Source: Ruania suaedae | GTDB taxonomy: Bacteria; Actinomycetota; Actinomycetes; Actinomycetales; Beutenbergiaceae | Length of the DNA: 64,000 nt | Assembly (NCBI RefSeq): GCF_021049265.1 | Contig: NZ_CP088018.1 | Span: 1,922,001 to 1,986,000, forward strand | Reading direction: 5' to 3' | Part shown: positions 8,824-17,947 of the stretch, in pieces | Numbering within the stretch: position 1 is the stretch's first letter | How the letters are laid out: every line of letters starts with the position of its first letter | The notes under the pieces: generated by a model | Told to the model about the DNA's origin: nothing | Databases searched by the model: none | The model's input: the letters and a program-made list of their open reading frames with translations, nothing else | Made by a program: the position numbers and the translations under genes

Positions 8824-10305
8824 GTGACCGATCTGACACTGACCAGCAAGAGCCCGCAACGACTGACCACCGACGTGCTCGTCGTCGGTGTCGCGGAGGA
8901 GTCGGGCAAGCCCGTGATCGAAGCAGCCGCCTCCTTCAGCCGTGCCACGCGGGCGGCGATCGAGCGCGCGATCACCCTGCTCGGCGTCACGGGGCGTGCG
9001 GGTGAAGTGACGAAGATCCCCGCCGGGGCCGAGCTCAAGGCCGAGCTGCTGGTCCTGACGGGCACGGGGGCGCCCGCTCCGTCGGCTCACGTGGGCCGTG
9101 AACGGTTGCGGCGCGCCGCCGGTTCCGCTCTCGCGGCGCTGAGCGGGCCGGCGCGCGTGAGCCTCGCCCTCCCCATCGGCGATGCCGCGGACCTGCAGGC
9201 GGTCGCGGAGGGGGCCCTGCTGGGCAGCTACCGGGCCGTGCCGGCCCAGGACGCGCAGGCGGCCGCCGAGGAGATCGAGATCCTCACCACCGCCGCCGGC
9301 ACCTCCGGCAAGGCTGGCCGGGCCGCGCTGGACCGGGCCCGGACCGTCGCCGAGGCGGTGCACGGCACCCGCGATCTGGTCAACCTCTCCCCCAACGTGC
9401 TCTATCCCGAGTCGTTTGCCGCGCGTGCCCGTGACCTCGTCAAGGGCACCAAGGTCAAGGTCAGCGTGCTGGAGGAGAAGGCGCTCGCCGAGGGTGGCTA
9501 CGGCGGTCTGATCGGCGTCGGGCAGGGTTCGGCCCGCGGGCCTCGCCTGGTGCGGCTGGAGTACCGCCCGCCCCGTGCCCGCCGCCACATCGCGCTGGTG
9601 GGCAAGGGCATCACGTTCGACTCCGGCGGGTTGTCCCTGAAGCCGGCCGCGGGCATGGAGAAGATGAAGAACGACATGGCGGGGGCCGCAGCCGTGCTGC
9701 ACACCGTCGTCGCCGCGGCGCGCCTAGGCCTGCCGGTGGCGGTCACCGGGTGGCTCGCGCTCGCGGAGAACATGCCCTCCGGGTCCGCACAGCGGCCCTC
9801 TGACGTCATCACCATCCGCGGCGGGACCACCGTCGAGGTGCTCAACACCGACGCCGAGGGGCGCCTGGTGATGGCCGATGCCCTGGTCGCCGCGACGGAG
9901 GAGAAGCCGGACACGGTCATCGACATCGCCACCCTGACCGGTGCCCAGATGGTTGCCCTCGGCAACCAGGTCAGCGCCGTGATGGGGACCGACGACGTGC
10001 GCGAGCTCGTCGTCGAGGCGGCCGGGCAGGCGGGCGAGCAGTTCTGGCCGATGCCGTTGCCGGACGAGCTGCGCGCCTCGATGAACACCCCGATGGCGGA
10101 CATCGCCAACATGGGCGAGCGCTACGGCGGGATGCTCGTCGCGGGCCTGTTCCTGCGCGAGTTCGTCGGCGACACCCCGTGGGCCCACCTCGACATCGCC
10201 GGTCCCGCCTTCAACGACTCCACCCCTCGCCACTACGTACCCAAGGGCGGCACCGGCGTCGGGGTGCGGACCCTGCTGGAGTTGCTCGCCGCTGCCGGCG
10301 CGTGA
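8824..10305 (+). CDS. pepA: Leucyl aminopeptidase (M17)
   Basis: Cytoplasmic two-metal exopeptidase removing N-terminal residues from peptides; 493 aa, the family's length. The M17 signature NTDAEGRLVMADAL and the upstream metal/catalytic region KGITFDSGGLSLKPAAGMEKMKNDMAG are intact, including the catalytic Lys and Arg. The C-terminus holds GERYGGMLVAGLFLREF and WAHLDIAGPAF. The start GTG at 8824 (VTDLTLTSK) is preferred over the ATG at 8815 because of the -10 box position. A hairpin 20 nt downstream separates it from lpd. Confidence 0.97.
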   Translation: MTDLTLTSKSPQRLTTDVLVVGVAEESGKPVIEAAASFSRATRAAIERAITLLGVTGRAGEVTKIPAGAELKAELLVLTGTGAPAPSAHVGRERLRRAAGSALAALSGPARVSLALPIGDAADLQAVAEGALLGSYRAVPAQDAQAAAEEIEILTTAAGTSGKAGRAALDRARTVAEAVHGTRDLVNLSPNVLYPESFAARARDLVKGTKVKVSVLEEKALAEGGYGGLIGVGQGSARGPRLVRLEYRPPRARRHIALVGKGITFDSGGLSLKPAAGMEKMKNDMAGAAAVLHTVVAAARLGLPVAVTGWLALAENMPSGSAQRPSDVITIRGGTTVEVLNTDAEGRLVMADALVAATEEKPDTVIDIATLTGAQMVALGNQVSAVMGTDDVRELVVEAAGQAGEQFWPMPLPDELRASMNTPMADIANMGERYGGMLVAGLFLREFVGDTPWAHLDIAGPAFNDSTPRHYVPKGGTGVGVRTLLELLAAAGA

Positions 10306-10324
10306 GCAACCCCACCCCCGCCCT

Positions 10325-10351
10325 GCGCCGCCTGCAGTTGGGAGGCGGCGC
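10325..10351 (+). terminator. Stem-loop after pepA
   Basis: 9-bp perfect stem (10325-10333 with 10343-10351) and a 9-nt loop, 20 nt after the pepA stop and 70 nt before lpd. Confidence 0.55.
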
Positions 10352-10420
10352 CGTCAGTGCCAAGATGGACGTGCACGCCGCCCCGGCCAGGGTGGTCGCG
10401 CCGGCGAGGAGGAGGGTGAG

Positions 10421-11815
10421 GTGACCACAGCGCAGCAGCCGTGGGACGTCGTCGTCCTGGGGGGCGGCAGCGGTGGGTACGCCGCGGCACTGCGCGGTGC
10501 CCAGCTCGGTCTGCGCGTCGCCCTCGTCGAGCGCGACGAGGTGGGAGGCACCTGCCTGCACCGTGGCTGCATCCCGACCAAGGCCTGGCTGCACGCCGCC
10601 GAGGTCGCCGATCAGGCGCGCGACGCCGCCCGGATCGGCGTGCGGGTCACGGTCGAGGGAATCGACGGCGGCGCGGTACGCGACTACTCCGACGGGATCG
10701 TCGCCCGGCTGCACCGTGGGCTGCAGGGCCTGATCCGCGCCGGTGGGATCGAGGTGGTCCGGGGCACCGGTCGCCTGGTCGCACCGGACACCGTCCGTGT
10801 CACCACCCCCGACGGCGCAGCTCACGACCTGCTCGGCCGTCACCTGGTGCTGGCCACCGGTTCCCGCAGCAAGGTCCCGGACGTGTTCCCCCGCGGCGCG
10901 CGGATCCTCACCTCCGAAGACGCGCTGCGCCTCACCGACATCCCGCGGCGCGTGGTCGTGGTGGGCGGCGGTGTCATCGGCGTGGAGTTCGCGAGCCTGT
11001 GGCGCTCCTTCGGCGCCCAGGTCACGATCCTGGAGGCACTGGAGCGGCTTCTGCCGGCCGAGGACCCCGCCATCTCGCGCGGGCTGGAGCGAGCGCTGCG
11101 GGCCCGGGGCATCGAGGTGCGCACCGGCGCGCAGGTGCGCAGCACCGAGGAGACCGGAGACGAGGTCCGCGTCCTGCTGGCGGAGGGTGAACTCACGTGC
11201 GACACGCTGCTCGTCGCCGTCGGCCGCGAGCCCGTCACCGACGGCCTGGGCCTGGCTGAGGCGGGGATCGCCCTCGAAGGCGGATGGGTGCGCACCGACC
11301 AGCACCTGCATACCGGTGTCGGCGCCGTCTACGCGGTCGGGGACCTGGTCGCCGGACCACAGCTGGCGCACCGGGGCTTCGCGCACGGGATCGCCGTCGC
11401 CGAGCGGATCGCCGGGATGGAGCCGGTCGTGGTCCCGGACGAGCAGATCCCGCGGGTCACCTACAGCGACCCCGAGGTCGCCTCGGTGGGTCTGACCGAG
11501 CCCGCCGCTCGCGAGCGGTTCGGCACCGACGGCGTCGAGACGATCGAGCACTCCCTGGCCGGCAATGGCAAGAGCCAGATCCTCGGGACGTCCGGGATGG
11601 TGAAGCTGGTACGGCAGACTGGTGGACCGATCGTCGGTGTGCACCTGCTCGGCAGCCGGGTGGGAGAGCAGATCGGCGAGGCACAACTCTGGGTGGGCTG
11701 GGAGGCCTACCCTCAAGACATCACCCCGTTCGTGCACGCACACCCCACACAGAACGAGGCGCTGGGCGAGGCCGCACTGGCCCTGGCCGGTCAGCCGCTG
11801 CACGCTCACTCGTGA
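10421..11815 (+). CDS. lpdA: Dihydrolipoyl dehydrogenase (E3)
   Basis: Reoxidises dihydrolipoamide on the E2 of 2-oxo acid dehydrogenase complexes, giving NADH. 464 aa. Visible: FAD-binding GGGSGGYAAALRGAQLG, the redox-active disulfide GTCLHRGCIPTK, the NAD-binding GGGVIGVEFASLW, AVGDLVAGPQLAHRGFA and the C-terminal His-Glu dyad in HAHPTQNEALGEA. The GTG at 10421 follows a GGAGGAGGG ribosome site. sucB begins 33 nt downstream, so E3 and E2 form one operon. Confidence 0.97.
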   Translation: MTTAQQPWDVVVLGGGSGGYAAALRGAQLGLRVALVERDEVGGTCLHRGCIPTKAWLHAAEVADQARDAARIGVRVTVEGIDGGAVRDYSDGIVARLHRGLQGLIRAGGIEVVRGTGRLVAPDTVRVTTPDGAAHDLLGRHLVLATGSRSKVPDVFPRGARILTSEDALRLTDIPRRVVVVGGGVIGVEFASLWRSFGAQVTILEALERLLPAEDPAISRGLERALRARGIEVRTGAQVRSTEETGDEVRVLLAEGELTCDTLLVAVGREPVTDGLGLAEAGIALEGGWVRTDQHLHTGVGAVYAVGDLVAGPQLAHRGFAHGIAVAERIAGMEPVVVPDEQIPRVTYSDPEVASVGLTEPAARERFGTDGVETIEHSLAGNGKSQILGTSGMVKLVRQTGGPIVGVHLLGSRVGEQIGEAQLWVGWEAYPQDITPFVHAHPTQNEALGEAALALAGQPLHAHS

Positions 11816-11848
11816 GAAAGACCCTTCGAGAAGGAGACTGAAGAGGCC

Positions 11849-13726
11849 ATGTCCCAATCCGTACAGATGCCAGCCCTCGGTGAGAGCGTCACCGAAGGCA
11901 CAGTCACCCAGTGGCTGAAGTCCGTGGGTGACACGGTGGAGGTGGACGAGCCGTTGCTTGAGGTCTCCACCGACAAGGTCGACACCGAGGTCCCCTCCCC
12001 CGTGGCCGGTGTGCTCGAGAAGATCCTGGTCGAGGAGGACGAGACCGTGGAGGTGGGCGCCGACCTCGCCGTCATCGGCTCCGGCGAGGAATCCTCCGAC
12101 TCCGGTTCCGACTCCGGTGAGCAGTCCGAGCCCGAGGACGCCCCGGCCGCGGAGTCGAGCGACCAGGCGCAGGCCGAGGAGGACGAGCCGGCCCCCACCC
12201 AGGAGTCGCCCCAGGCGAGCGCCGAGGACTCCGAAGACTCCGAGGACGCTGCCGAGGAGTCCTCCTCCGAGCAGGCCTCGAGCGGGTCCGACGACGGTGA
12301 GCGCACCGCGGTGACGCTTCCGGCACTCGGCGAGAGCGTGACCGAGGGAACCGTCACCCAGTGGCTGAAGTCCGTGGGCGACACGGTCGAGGTGGACGAG
12401 CCGTTGCTGGAGGTCTCCACCGACAAGGTCGACACCGAGGTCCCCTCCCCGGTCGCCGGCACCCTCCTGGAGGTCGTCGTCTCCGAGGACGAGACGGTCG
12501 AGGTGGGCGGGACGCTCGCCTACGTCGGGTCCGGGCAGCCGGCGTCCGCGTCCGAGGGCCAGCCCGAGGAGAAGGCGGAGCAGAAGTCCGAGCCCGAGCC
12601 GAAGGCCGAGGAGAAGGCTGAACCGGAGCCCGAGCCGGAGCCGCAGGAAGAGGCGGAGCCGCAGGAGAAGTCCGAGCCGGAGCCGCAGGAGAAGCCGCAG
12701 CCGCGTGCCGAGCAGGCACCTGAGTCCAAGGCCGACGAGAAGCAGGGTCCGGGTGAGGAGGGCGGCTCCCGCGACAGTGGCACCCCCTACGTCACTCCCC
12801 TGGTCCGCAAGCTGGCCGCCGACAAGGGCGTGGAGCTGAGCAGCCTGACCGGTACCGGCGTCGGGGGCCGGGTGCGCAAGCAGGACGTCCTCGACGCGGC
12901 CGAGAAGGCAGCGGCACCGTCCGAGTCCGCTCCCACCGAGCAGGCCTCGTCCGAGCAGTCCGAGGGCCAGCGCTCCCAGGCGCCGGCACCGAAGGTGGAG
13001 GTCTCGCCGCTGCGCGGCACCACCGAGAAGATGTCCCGGCTGCGCAAGATCGTGGCGCAGCGGATGGTGGAGTCCCTGCACACCTCCGCCCAGCTGACCA
13101 CCGTGGTCGAGGTCGACGTCACCAAGGTGGCGCGGCTGCGGGCGCGCGCCAAGGACGATTTCCAGGCCCGCGAGGGCGTCAAGCTCACGTTCCTGCCGTT
13201 CTTCACACTGGCGGCGACCGAGGCGCTCAAGCAGTTCCCGAAGCTCAACGCGAGCATCGACGGTGACGAGGTCATCTACCACGGCAGCGAGAACGTGGGT
13301 ATCGCGGTCGACACCGAGCGCGGTCTCCTCGTGCCCGTGATCAAGGATGCGGGCGACCTCAACATCGCCGGGATCGCCCGGAAGATCTCCGACCTGGCCG
13401 CGCGCACCCGCGACAACAAGGCCACCCCGGACGAGCTCGGCGGTGGGACGTTCACGATCACCAACACCGGTTCGGGTGGTGCGCTGTTCGACACCCCGAT
13501 CCTGTTGCAGCCGCAGGTCGGGATCCTGGGCGTGGGCACCATCGTCAAGCGTCCGGTCGTGGTGAGCGACGCGGACGGAGCCGAGGTGATCGCCATCCGG
13601 TCGATGGTCTACCTGGCCCTGTCCTACGACCACCGCCTGGTCGACGGCGCCGACGCCGCCCGCTTCCTCACGGCGATGAAGGGCCGCCTCGAGGAGGGCC
13701 GGTTCGAGTCGGCCCTCGGCCTGTAG
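11849..13726 (+). CDS. sucB: Dihydrolipoamide acyltransferase (E2) with two lipoyl domains
   Basis: E2 core of a 2-oxo acid dehydrogenase; in actinobacteria this gene (also called dlaT) serves pyruvate dehydrogenase and often 2-oxoglutarate dehydrogenase through OdhA. 625 aa. Domains: lipoyl 1 (1-75; Lys43 in TDKVD), a long acidic Ser/Glu linker, lipoyl 2 (about 152-226; Lys193), a Glu/Pro/Lys-rich linker, the peripheral-subunit-binding domain ([19 protein letters not shown]), and the catalytic domain with [17 protein letters not shown] (His and Asp). The ATG follows GAAGGAGA. The two lipoyl domains are nearly identical in DNA. Lipoylation would depend on lipB/lipA 2.5 kb downstream. Confidence 0.96.
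   Translation: MSQSVQMPALGESVTEGTVTQWLKSVGDTVEVDEPLLEVSTDKVDTEVPSPVAGVLEKILVEEDETVEVGADLAVIGSGEESSDSGSDSGEQSEPEDAPAAESSDQAQAEEDEPAPTQESPQASAEDSEDSEDAAEESSSEQASSGSDDGERTAVTLPALGESVTEGTVTQWLKSVGDTVEVDEPLLEVSTDKVDTEVPSPVAGTLLEVVVSEDETVEVGGTLAYVGSGQPASASEGQPEEKAEQKSEPEPKAEEKAEPEPEPEPQEEAEPQEKSEPEPQEKPQPRAEQAPESKADEKQGPGEEGGSRDSGTPYVTPLVRKLAADKGVELSSLTGTGVGGRVRKQDVLDAAEKAAAPSESAPTEQASSEQSEGQRSQAPAPKVEVSPLRGTTEKMSRLRKIVAQRMVESLHTSAQLTTVVEVDVTKVARLRARAKDDFQAREGVKLTFLPFFTLAATEALKQFPKLNASIDGDEVIYHGSENVGIAVDTERGLLVPVIKDAGDLNIAGIARKISDLAARTRDNKATPDELGGGTFTITNTGSGGALFDTPILLQPQVGILGVGTIVKRPVVVSDADGAEVIAIRSMVYLALSYDHRLVDGADAARFLTAMKGRLEEGRFESALGL
11903..12000 (+). repeat. Direct repeat copy 1 (first lipoyl domain)
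   Basis: About 98 nt that recur at 12353-12450, exactly 450 nt downstream and in frame, with only about three third-position differences. Confidence 0.9.
12353..12450 (+). repeat. Direct repeat copy 2 (second lipoyl domain)
   Basis: Second copy of the lipoyl-domain repeat beginning at 11903. The intervening acidic linker is not repeated. Confidence 0.9.
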
Positions 13727-13760
13727 TTCCGCCGCCTCCGGGCGGATGAGCGACTGAGCA

Positions 13761-13796
13761 TCAGGGTACCCGCGGCCGGCGCCGCGGGTACCCTGA
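13761..13796. terminator. Long perfect hairpin after sucB
   Basis: A 16-bp perfect stem (13761-13776 with 13781-13796) with the 4-nt loop CGGC, 34 nt after the sucB stop. Strongest hairpin seen in the window. Its symmetry means it could also act as a protein-binding palindrome for the next gene, whose GTG is 59 nt further on. Confidence 0.75.
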
Positions 13797-13854
13797 CTCA
13801 TGTCACCGCCGCCCGGGAACCCGACGGTTCGGTGACCGACGCTGGGAGGATGTC

Positions 13855-14760
13855 GTGGCAGTAGTACTCATGGCCGGATCGTCGGGATTCCTCGGCACGT
13901 CACTGATCGAGCGGTTGCGCGCAGGCGGGCACGAGGTACGCCGGCTCGTGCGCCGCGAGACCCGCGAGCCGGACGAGATCCGCTGGGACCCGGCCGCGGG
14001 TTCCCTCGACGCGGCTGCGCTCGAGGGCGTCACCCATGTGCTCAATCTCGCCGGTGCCGGCGTCGGCGATCGCCGGTGGACGCCCGCGCGCAAGCAGACC
14101 ATCCTGTCCTCGCGCGTGAGTTCGACCACGCTCCTCGCCCGGCGCATCGCCGAGTGCGGCAACCGCGAGCTCGCCCTGGTGAACGCCTCGGCAGTCGGCT
14201 TCTACGGTGACGCCGGAGAGCAGGTCTGCACCGAGGACACGCCAGCCGGGGACTCGTTCCTGGCCGAGGTCTGCCGAGCCTGGGAACAGGCGGCCGACCC
14301 CGCGCGCGCGGCCGGGAACCGGGTGGTGCACCTGCGCACCGGCATCGTGCTGGACCCCTCCGGTGGCGCGCTCGCGAGGATGATGCCGCTGATCCGCTTC
14401 GGGCTCGCCGGTCCCCTGGGCAACGGGCGCCAGTGGTGGCCCTGGATCACGCGCGAGGACGTGCTCGGGGCGATCGAGCACCTGCTCCTGAGCACCGAGA
14501 CCGCGGGACCGGTCAACCTCAGCGCACCCGAGTCCCTGCGCAACCGGGAGGTCGTCGCCGCGCTGGCCGCTGCGGCCGGGCGGCCCGCCGTACTTCCCGC
14601 ACCACGGCCCGCGCTGCGACTCGCGCTCGGTGAGTTCGCCACCGAGCTCACGGCCTCCCAGCGGGCGGTGCCGGCGGCCCTGCAGCAGTCCGGGTATGAG
14701 TTCGTCTGGCCGGAGATCGGCCCGGCCGCCGCGCACCTGATGTCGGCGCGGTCCACCTAG
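13855..14760 (+). CDS. TIGR01777-family SDR epimerase (SDR39U1-like)
   Basis: Atypical NAD(P)-binding short-chain dehydrogenase of unknown substrate, 301 aa. The Rossmann motif is near the N-terminus (VVLMAGSSGFLGTSLIERL), followed by the family's LNLAGAGVGDRRWTPARK, NASAVGFYGD and GPLGNGRQWWPWITREDV, and a C-terminal DUF1731-type tail (PALRLALGEFATELTASQRAVP). The GTG at 13855 is preceded by GGGAGG; a nearby ATG at 13850 is out of frame. Its TAG stop shares the palindrome CTAG with the TAG stop of the convergent gene. Confidence 0.92.
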   Translation: MAVVLMAGSSGFLGTSLIERLRAGGHEVRRLVRRETREPDEIRWDPAAGSLDAAALEGVTHVLNLAGAGVGDRRWTPARKQTILSSRVSSTTLLARRIAECGNRELALVNASAVGFYGDAGEQVCTEDTPAGDSFLAEVCRAWEQAADPARAAGNRVVHLRTGIVLDPSGGALARMMPLIRFGLAGPLGNGRQWWPWITREDVLGAIEHLLLSTETAGPVNLSAPESLRNREVVAALAAAAGRPAVLPAPRPALRLALGEFATELTASQRAVPAALQQSGYEFVWPEIGPAAAHLMSARST

Positions 14761-16067
14761 CAGTCGCGCACCTCGGCCACCCGCCACGCCCCCTGGAGCC
14801 GGGAGAGCTCCATGGTGGCGCAGCGGGGCTGCGTGGCGTCGACCGTCTCCGAGCGTCCGCCCGGTGCATCTCGGCGGTAGTCGCTGTGCGCCACCTCCAG
14901 CCGCACCCGGGCCGAGGCACTACCGAGCTCGAGGAGCTCGACCTCGCTCACGTGGCTGGTCAGCCCGTCGAGCTCCACGCCGGCCGCGACCAGGCGGGCC
15001 AGCACCGCCGCATCCGCCTCGGCGGCAGCCGAGCCGGGCACGGAGACCTCGGTGAGCAGCTCCCGGTCTCCGCTCTCGAGCGCCCGGTCACGCAGGTCGG
15101 TCAGCTCCACGACGCGCTCGAGGACGTCTCCCGGCGACGAGGGCACCACGACCTGGCGAGCAGCCGGAGCCGGGTCGGTGGTCTCGGAGGCGACCAGGGC
15201 GCCGACGGCGATGACGACCGCGGCCAGGATCGCCACCGGGCGGACCGCCCGCCGGCGGTGGCGGGCCCGCCGTCGCCGGGCCGGCGCCCTCGTGGTGCGG
15301 GTGCGAGACGCGTGACTGCGCAGGGTCGCGGCGGCGAGGAGACGAGCCTCGGCGGCACGGACCGGCGCCTGCTCGGTGGCGAGTGAGCGGGCCGCGTCCC
15401 GAGCGCTCGGGCGTGAGCTCGGGTCCTCGCTGAGCAGGAGCTGCAGCGCCTCGTGCACCCGCGGCCGGTCGGCCGGCCGCGCGGCACCGACGGCGAGGGC
15501 ACCCACGGCGTAGACGTCCGCCTGGGCGCTCAAGGCCCTCCCCTGGGCGAGCTCGGGGGCCGTGAAGCCGGGAGTGCCGCGCTCGCAGCCGGGTATCGGG
15601 GCGACGTCGATGAGGACGGGTCGCACCGAGGCGGGATCGCCCTCCTCGGGCGCGAGCACCACGTTCGACGGCGCGACGTCCCCGTGCACGAGGCCGGCCG
15701 CGTGCATCGCGGCCAGCGCGCTCAGCAACCGGCGGGCCAGGGCCAGACACTCCCCCTCCGTCAACCCCTGACGGGCGGTCAGCATCGTTCCCAGCGTCGG
15801 ACCGTCGATGTGCTGGCAGACGGTGGCAAGCTCCCCACCGGACATGTCCACGCAGGCGAGTGCCCGCGCCACGCCGTCGGAGGCGACCGAGGCGAGCGCC
15901 TGCCAGCGGCGTTCGAGGCGCTCCCGCTCGGGTGCGGTGGCAGGCCGGACGATCCGGATCACCACGCGCTCACCGTTCGCGGCACGAGCGGACCAGACGG
16001 CCTGGCCACTGCCGGCACCGGCCACCCCGGTCACCTGGTAGCCGGGGACCTGCGGATGCCTGTTCAT
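14757..16067 (-). CDS. Serine/threonine-kinase-like membrane protein, probably impaired in ATP binding
   Basis: 436 aa from the ATG at 16067. Residues 1-260 have a Hanks-kinase fold: LVHGDVAPSNVVL keeps the catalytic Asp and Asn, and GFTAPELAQG matches the APE region. The VAIK lysine is replaced by Arg (RVVIRIVRP) and the DFG motif reads DVA, so activity is doubtful. A basic stretch (ARRRRARHRRR) and one membrane helix (VAILAAVVIAVGALVA) follow, then an outside domain of about 140 residues ending in VRDC that looks like a ligand-binding or NTF2-like module. It could be a pseudokinase sensor; the ligand is unknown. Convergent stops overlap (14757-14760). Confidence 0.8.
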   Translation of the reverse strand: MNRHPQVPGYQVTGVAGAGSGQAVWSARAANGERVVIRIVRPATAPERERLERRWQALASVASDGVARALACVDMSGGELATVCQHIDGPTLGTMLTARQGLTEGECLALARRLLSALAAMHAAGLVHGDVAPSNVVLAPEEGDPASVRPVLIDVAPIPGCERGTPGFTAPELAQGRALSAQADVYAVGALAVGAARPADRPRVHEALQLLLSEDPSSRPSARDAARSLATEQAPVRAAEARLLAAATLRSHASRTRTTRAPARRRRARHRRRAVRPVAILAAVVIAVGALVASETTDPAPAARQVVVPSSPGDVLERVVELTDLRDRALESGDRELLTEVSVPGSAAAEADAAVLARLVAAGVELDGLTSHVSEVELLELGSASARVRLEVAHSDYRRDAPGGRSETVDATQPRCATMELSRLQGAWRVAEVRDC

Positions 16068-16171
16068 GCTGCACAGCCCACCACAGCCGCGACTGATCCC
16101 GCTGCGGCCATCCACAGGGCCGCATGGCGGACGGCGCGCGGGCGGCGCGAGCGTGGGCGCGGCGGTCGGCC

Positions 16172-16177
16172 TAGAGT
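16172..16177 (+). promoter_or_regulatory. Leaderless-type -10 box (lipB)
   Basis: TAGAGT, 7 nt before the lipB ATG at 16185, with no ribosome site. Confidence 0.6.
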
Positions 16178-16184
16178 GGTCGGC

Positions 16185-16853
16185 ATGCGCACCTACCGGT
16201 GGGATCTGGGAACGCGTCTCGTCCCGTACCGCGAGGCATGGGCCCACCAGCGTCGGGTGCACGCAGGCGTCGTCGCGGGCCAGGGCGAGGAGCTGGTGCT
16301 GGTCGAGCACGAGTCCGTCTACACGGCCGGTCGCCGCACCGCCTCCTGGGATCGTCCGGGCGGTGATCTCGAGGTCGTCGACGTCGATCGTGGTGGCCGG
16401 ATCACCTGGCACGGGCCGGGTCAGCTCGTCGTCTACCCGATCGTCCGGCTGCGCGAGCCGGTGGACGTCATCGCCTACGTCCGCGCCCTCGAGCAGGCGG
16501 TCATCGATGCGCTGGAGCAGCAGTGGGGGATCCGCGCGACCCGCGTGGAGGGCCGGTCCGGGGTCTGGCTACCGGGCGCCCGGGGCGAACAGGATCGGAA
16601 GCTGGCCGCCGTCGGGGTCCGCGTGGCGAAGGGGGTGACGATGCACGGGGTGGCGCTCAACGCCTGTCCGGACCTGGGGTCCTTCTCCGCCATCGTGCCG
16701 TGCGGGATCAGCGATGCCGGCGTGACCTCGATCTCCGAGCTCACCGGTGCGCACGTGAGTGTGTCGGCGTGCGCGGACGTACTCGAACTCCATCTGCGCG
16801 ACCGGCTCGCGCCGCTGCGGTCCCAGCCGCGCCTGCCCCACCCCATAGGCTGA
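16185..16853 (+). CDS. lipB: Octanoyl-ACP:protein N-octanoyltransferase
   Basis: Moves octanoate from acyl carrier protein to the lipoyl domains of E2 and GcvH, the first step of lipoate assembly. 222 aa. Motifs: [18 protein letters not shown], the catalytic Lys in [10 protein letters not shown] and the catalytic Cys in [12 protein letters not shown] at 16185 sits 7 nt after a -10 box, which sets the start despite a longer open frame upstream. lipA follows after 26 nt. A second TAGGCT at 16846-16851, spanning the lipB stop, may give lipA extra transcripts. Confidence 0.97.
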   Translation: MRTYRWDLGTRLVPYREAWAHQRRVHAGVVAGQGEELVLVEHESVYTAGRRTASWDRPGGDLEVVDVDRGGRITWHGPGQLVVYPIVRLREPVDVIAYVRALEQAVIDALEQQWGIRATRVEGRSGVWLPGARGEQDRKLAAVGVRVAKGVTMHGVALNACPDLGSFSAIVPCGISDAGVTSISELTGAHVSVSACADVLELHLRDRLAPLRSQPRLPHPIG

Positions 16854-16879
16854 CAGCACACGCGACGAAGGGAGCGCCG

Positions 16880-17881
16880 GTGGCACTCGCCCCGGAAGGA
16901 CGACGGATGTTGCGCGTGGAAGCACGCAACGCCGCCGTACCGATCGAGAAGAAGCCGTCCTGGATCAAGACCCGGGCCACGATGGGCCCGGAGTACAACG
17001 AGCTGCAGTCGCTGGTGCGGCGGGAGGGCCTGAACACCGTCTGCCAGGAGGCCGGCTGTCCCAACATCTTCGAGTGCTGGGAGGACCGGGAGGCCACCTT
17101 CCTCATCGGAGGGGACCAGTGCACCCGCCGATGCGACTTCTGCCAGATCGACACCGGCAAGCCCGCCGCTTTCGATGCCGACGAGCCCCGCCGGGTCGCG
17201 TCCTCGGTGCAGGCGATGGGTCTGCGGTACTCGACCGTCACGGGTGTGGCGCGGGACGACCTCGAGGACGGCGGAGCCTGGCTCTACGCCGAGACCGTGC
17301 GCCAGATCCACCAGGTGAACCCGGGCACCGGCGTCGAGCTCCTCATCCCGGACTTCAACGCCGACCCGCAGCAGCTCGCCGAGGTGTTCTCCTCCCGCCC
17401 GGAGGTCCTCGCGCACAACCTCGAGACGGTGCCACGCATCTTCAAGCGGATCCGCCCGGGGTTCCGCTACGACCGCTCACTGAGTGTGCTGACCTCGGCG
17501 CGTGCCGACGGCCTGGTGACCAAGTCGAACCTCATCCTCGGCATGGGTGAGACGGTCGACGAGGCGGCCGAGGCACTGCAGGACCTCCATGACGCGGGCT
17601 GCGACCTCGTGACGATCACCCAGTACCTGCGACCGAGCCCTCGTCACCATCCCGTCGACCGGTGGGTCCGGCCCGAGGAGTTCGTCGCGCTGTCGGAGGA
17701 GGCCGAGCGCATCGGTTTCGCCGGCGTCATGGCCGGACCGCTGGTGCGATCGTCCTACCGGGCGGGGCGGCTGTGGGCACAGGCCAAGACGCGCCGGGGC
17801 GAGACGGTCCCCGACTCTCTGGCCCACCTGACCGAGCCCGGCAGCGCCCGTCAGGAGGCGGCCACCCTGCTCGGCCGCTGA
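16880..17881 (+). CDS. lipA: Lipoyl synthase
   Basis: Radical-SAM enzyme inserting two sulfurs into the octanoyl group to form lipoate; 333 aa. The SAM cluster motif is CTRRCDFC; the auxiliary sacrificial cluster cysteines are in [12 protein letters not shown] and the C-terminal RSSYRAG supplies its Ser ligand. GTG at 16880 follows GAAGGGAG by 5 nt. The auxiliary cluster must be rebuilt each turnover, a plausible job for the A-type carrier at 3.5 kb (inference). A strong hairpin ends the operon. Confidence 0.98.
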   Translation: MALAPEGRRMLRVEARNAAVPIEKKPSWIKTRATMGPEYNELQSLVRREGLNTVCQEAGCPNIFECWEDREATFLIGGDQCTRRCDFCQIDTGKPAAFDADEPRRVASSVQAMGLRYSTVTGVARDDLEDGGAWLYAETVRQIHQVNPGTGVELLIPDFNADPQQLAEVFSSRPEVLAHNLETVPRIFKRIRPGFRYDRSLSVLTSARADGLVTKSNLILGMGETVDEAAEALQDLHDAGCDLVTITQYLRPSPRHHPVDRWVRPEEFVALSEEAERIGFAGVMAGPLVRSSYRAGRLWAQAKTRRGETVPDSLAHLTEPGSARQEAATLLGR

Positions 17882-17896
17882 GCGCGGCCGGCGACG

Positions 17897-17932
17897 ACCG
17901 GCCGGGGGACACTGCAGCGTCCCCCGGCCGGT
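17897..17932. terminator. Terminator hairpin after lipA, touching the next promoter
   Basis: 14-bp perfect stem (17897-17910 with 17919-17932) with an 8-nt loop, 15 nt after the lipA stop. Its last base is the first base of the -10 box of the following gene. Confidence 0.75.
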
Positions 17933-17937
17933 AGGCT
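17932..17937 (+). promoter_or_regulatory. -10 box of the DUF4191 gene
   Basis: TAGGCT, 10 nt before the ATG at 17948; a transcript would start within a few bases of the start codon. Confidence 0.55.
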
Positions 17938-17947
17938 GTGGGCCATC

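Noticed and set aside
10211-13801. Minus-strand open frame of 1196 codons opposite lpd and sucB
   Set aside because: High-GC shadow of the plus-strand genes, with low-complexity Leu/Gly/Arg composition. The plus strand has unmistakable E3 and E2 motifs.
13800-13835. 11-codon ORF (MSPPPGNPTVR) after TACCCT in the sucB hairpin
   Set aside because: The box lies inside the terminator arm, the peptide is too short to judge, and the next gene has its own ribosome site.
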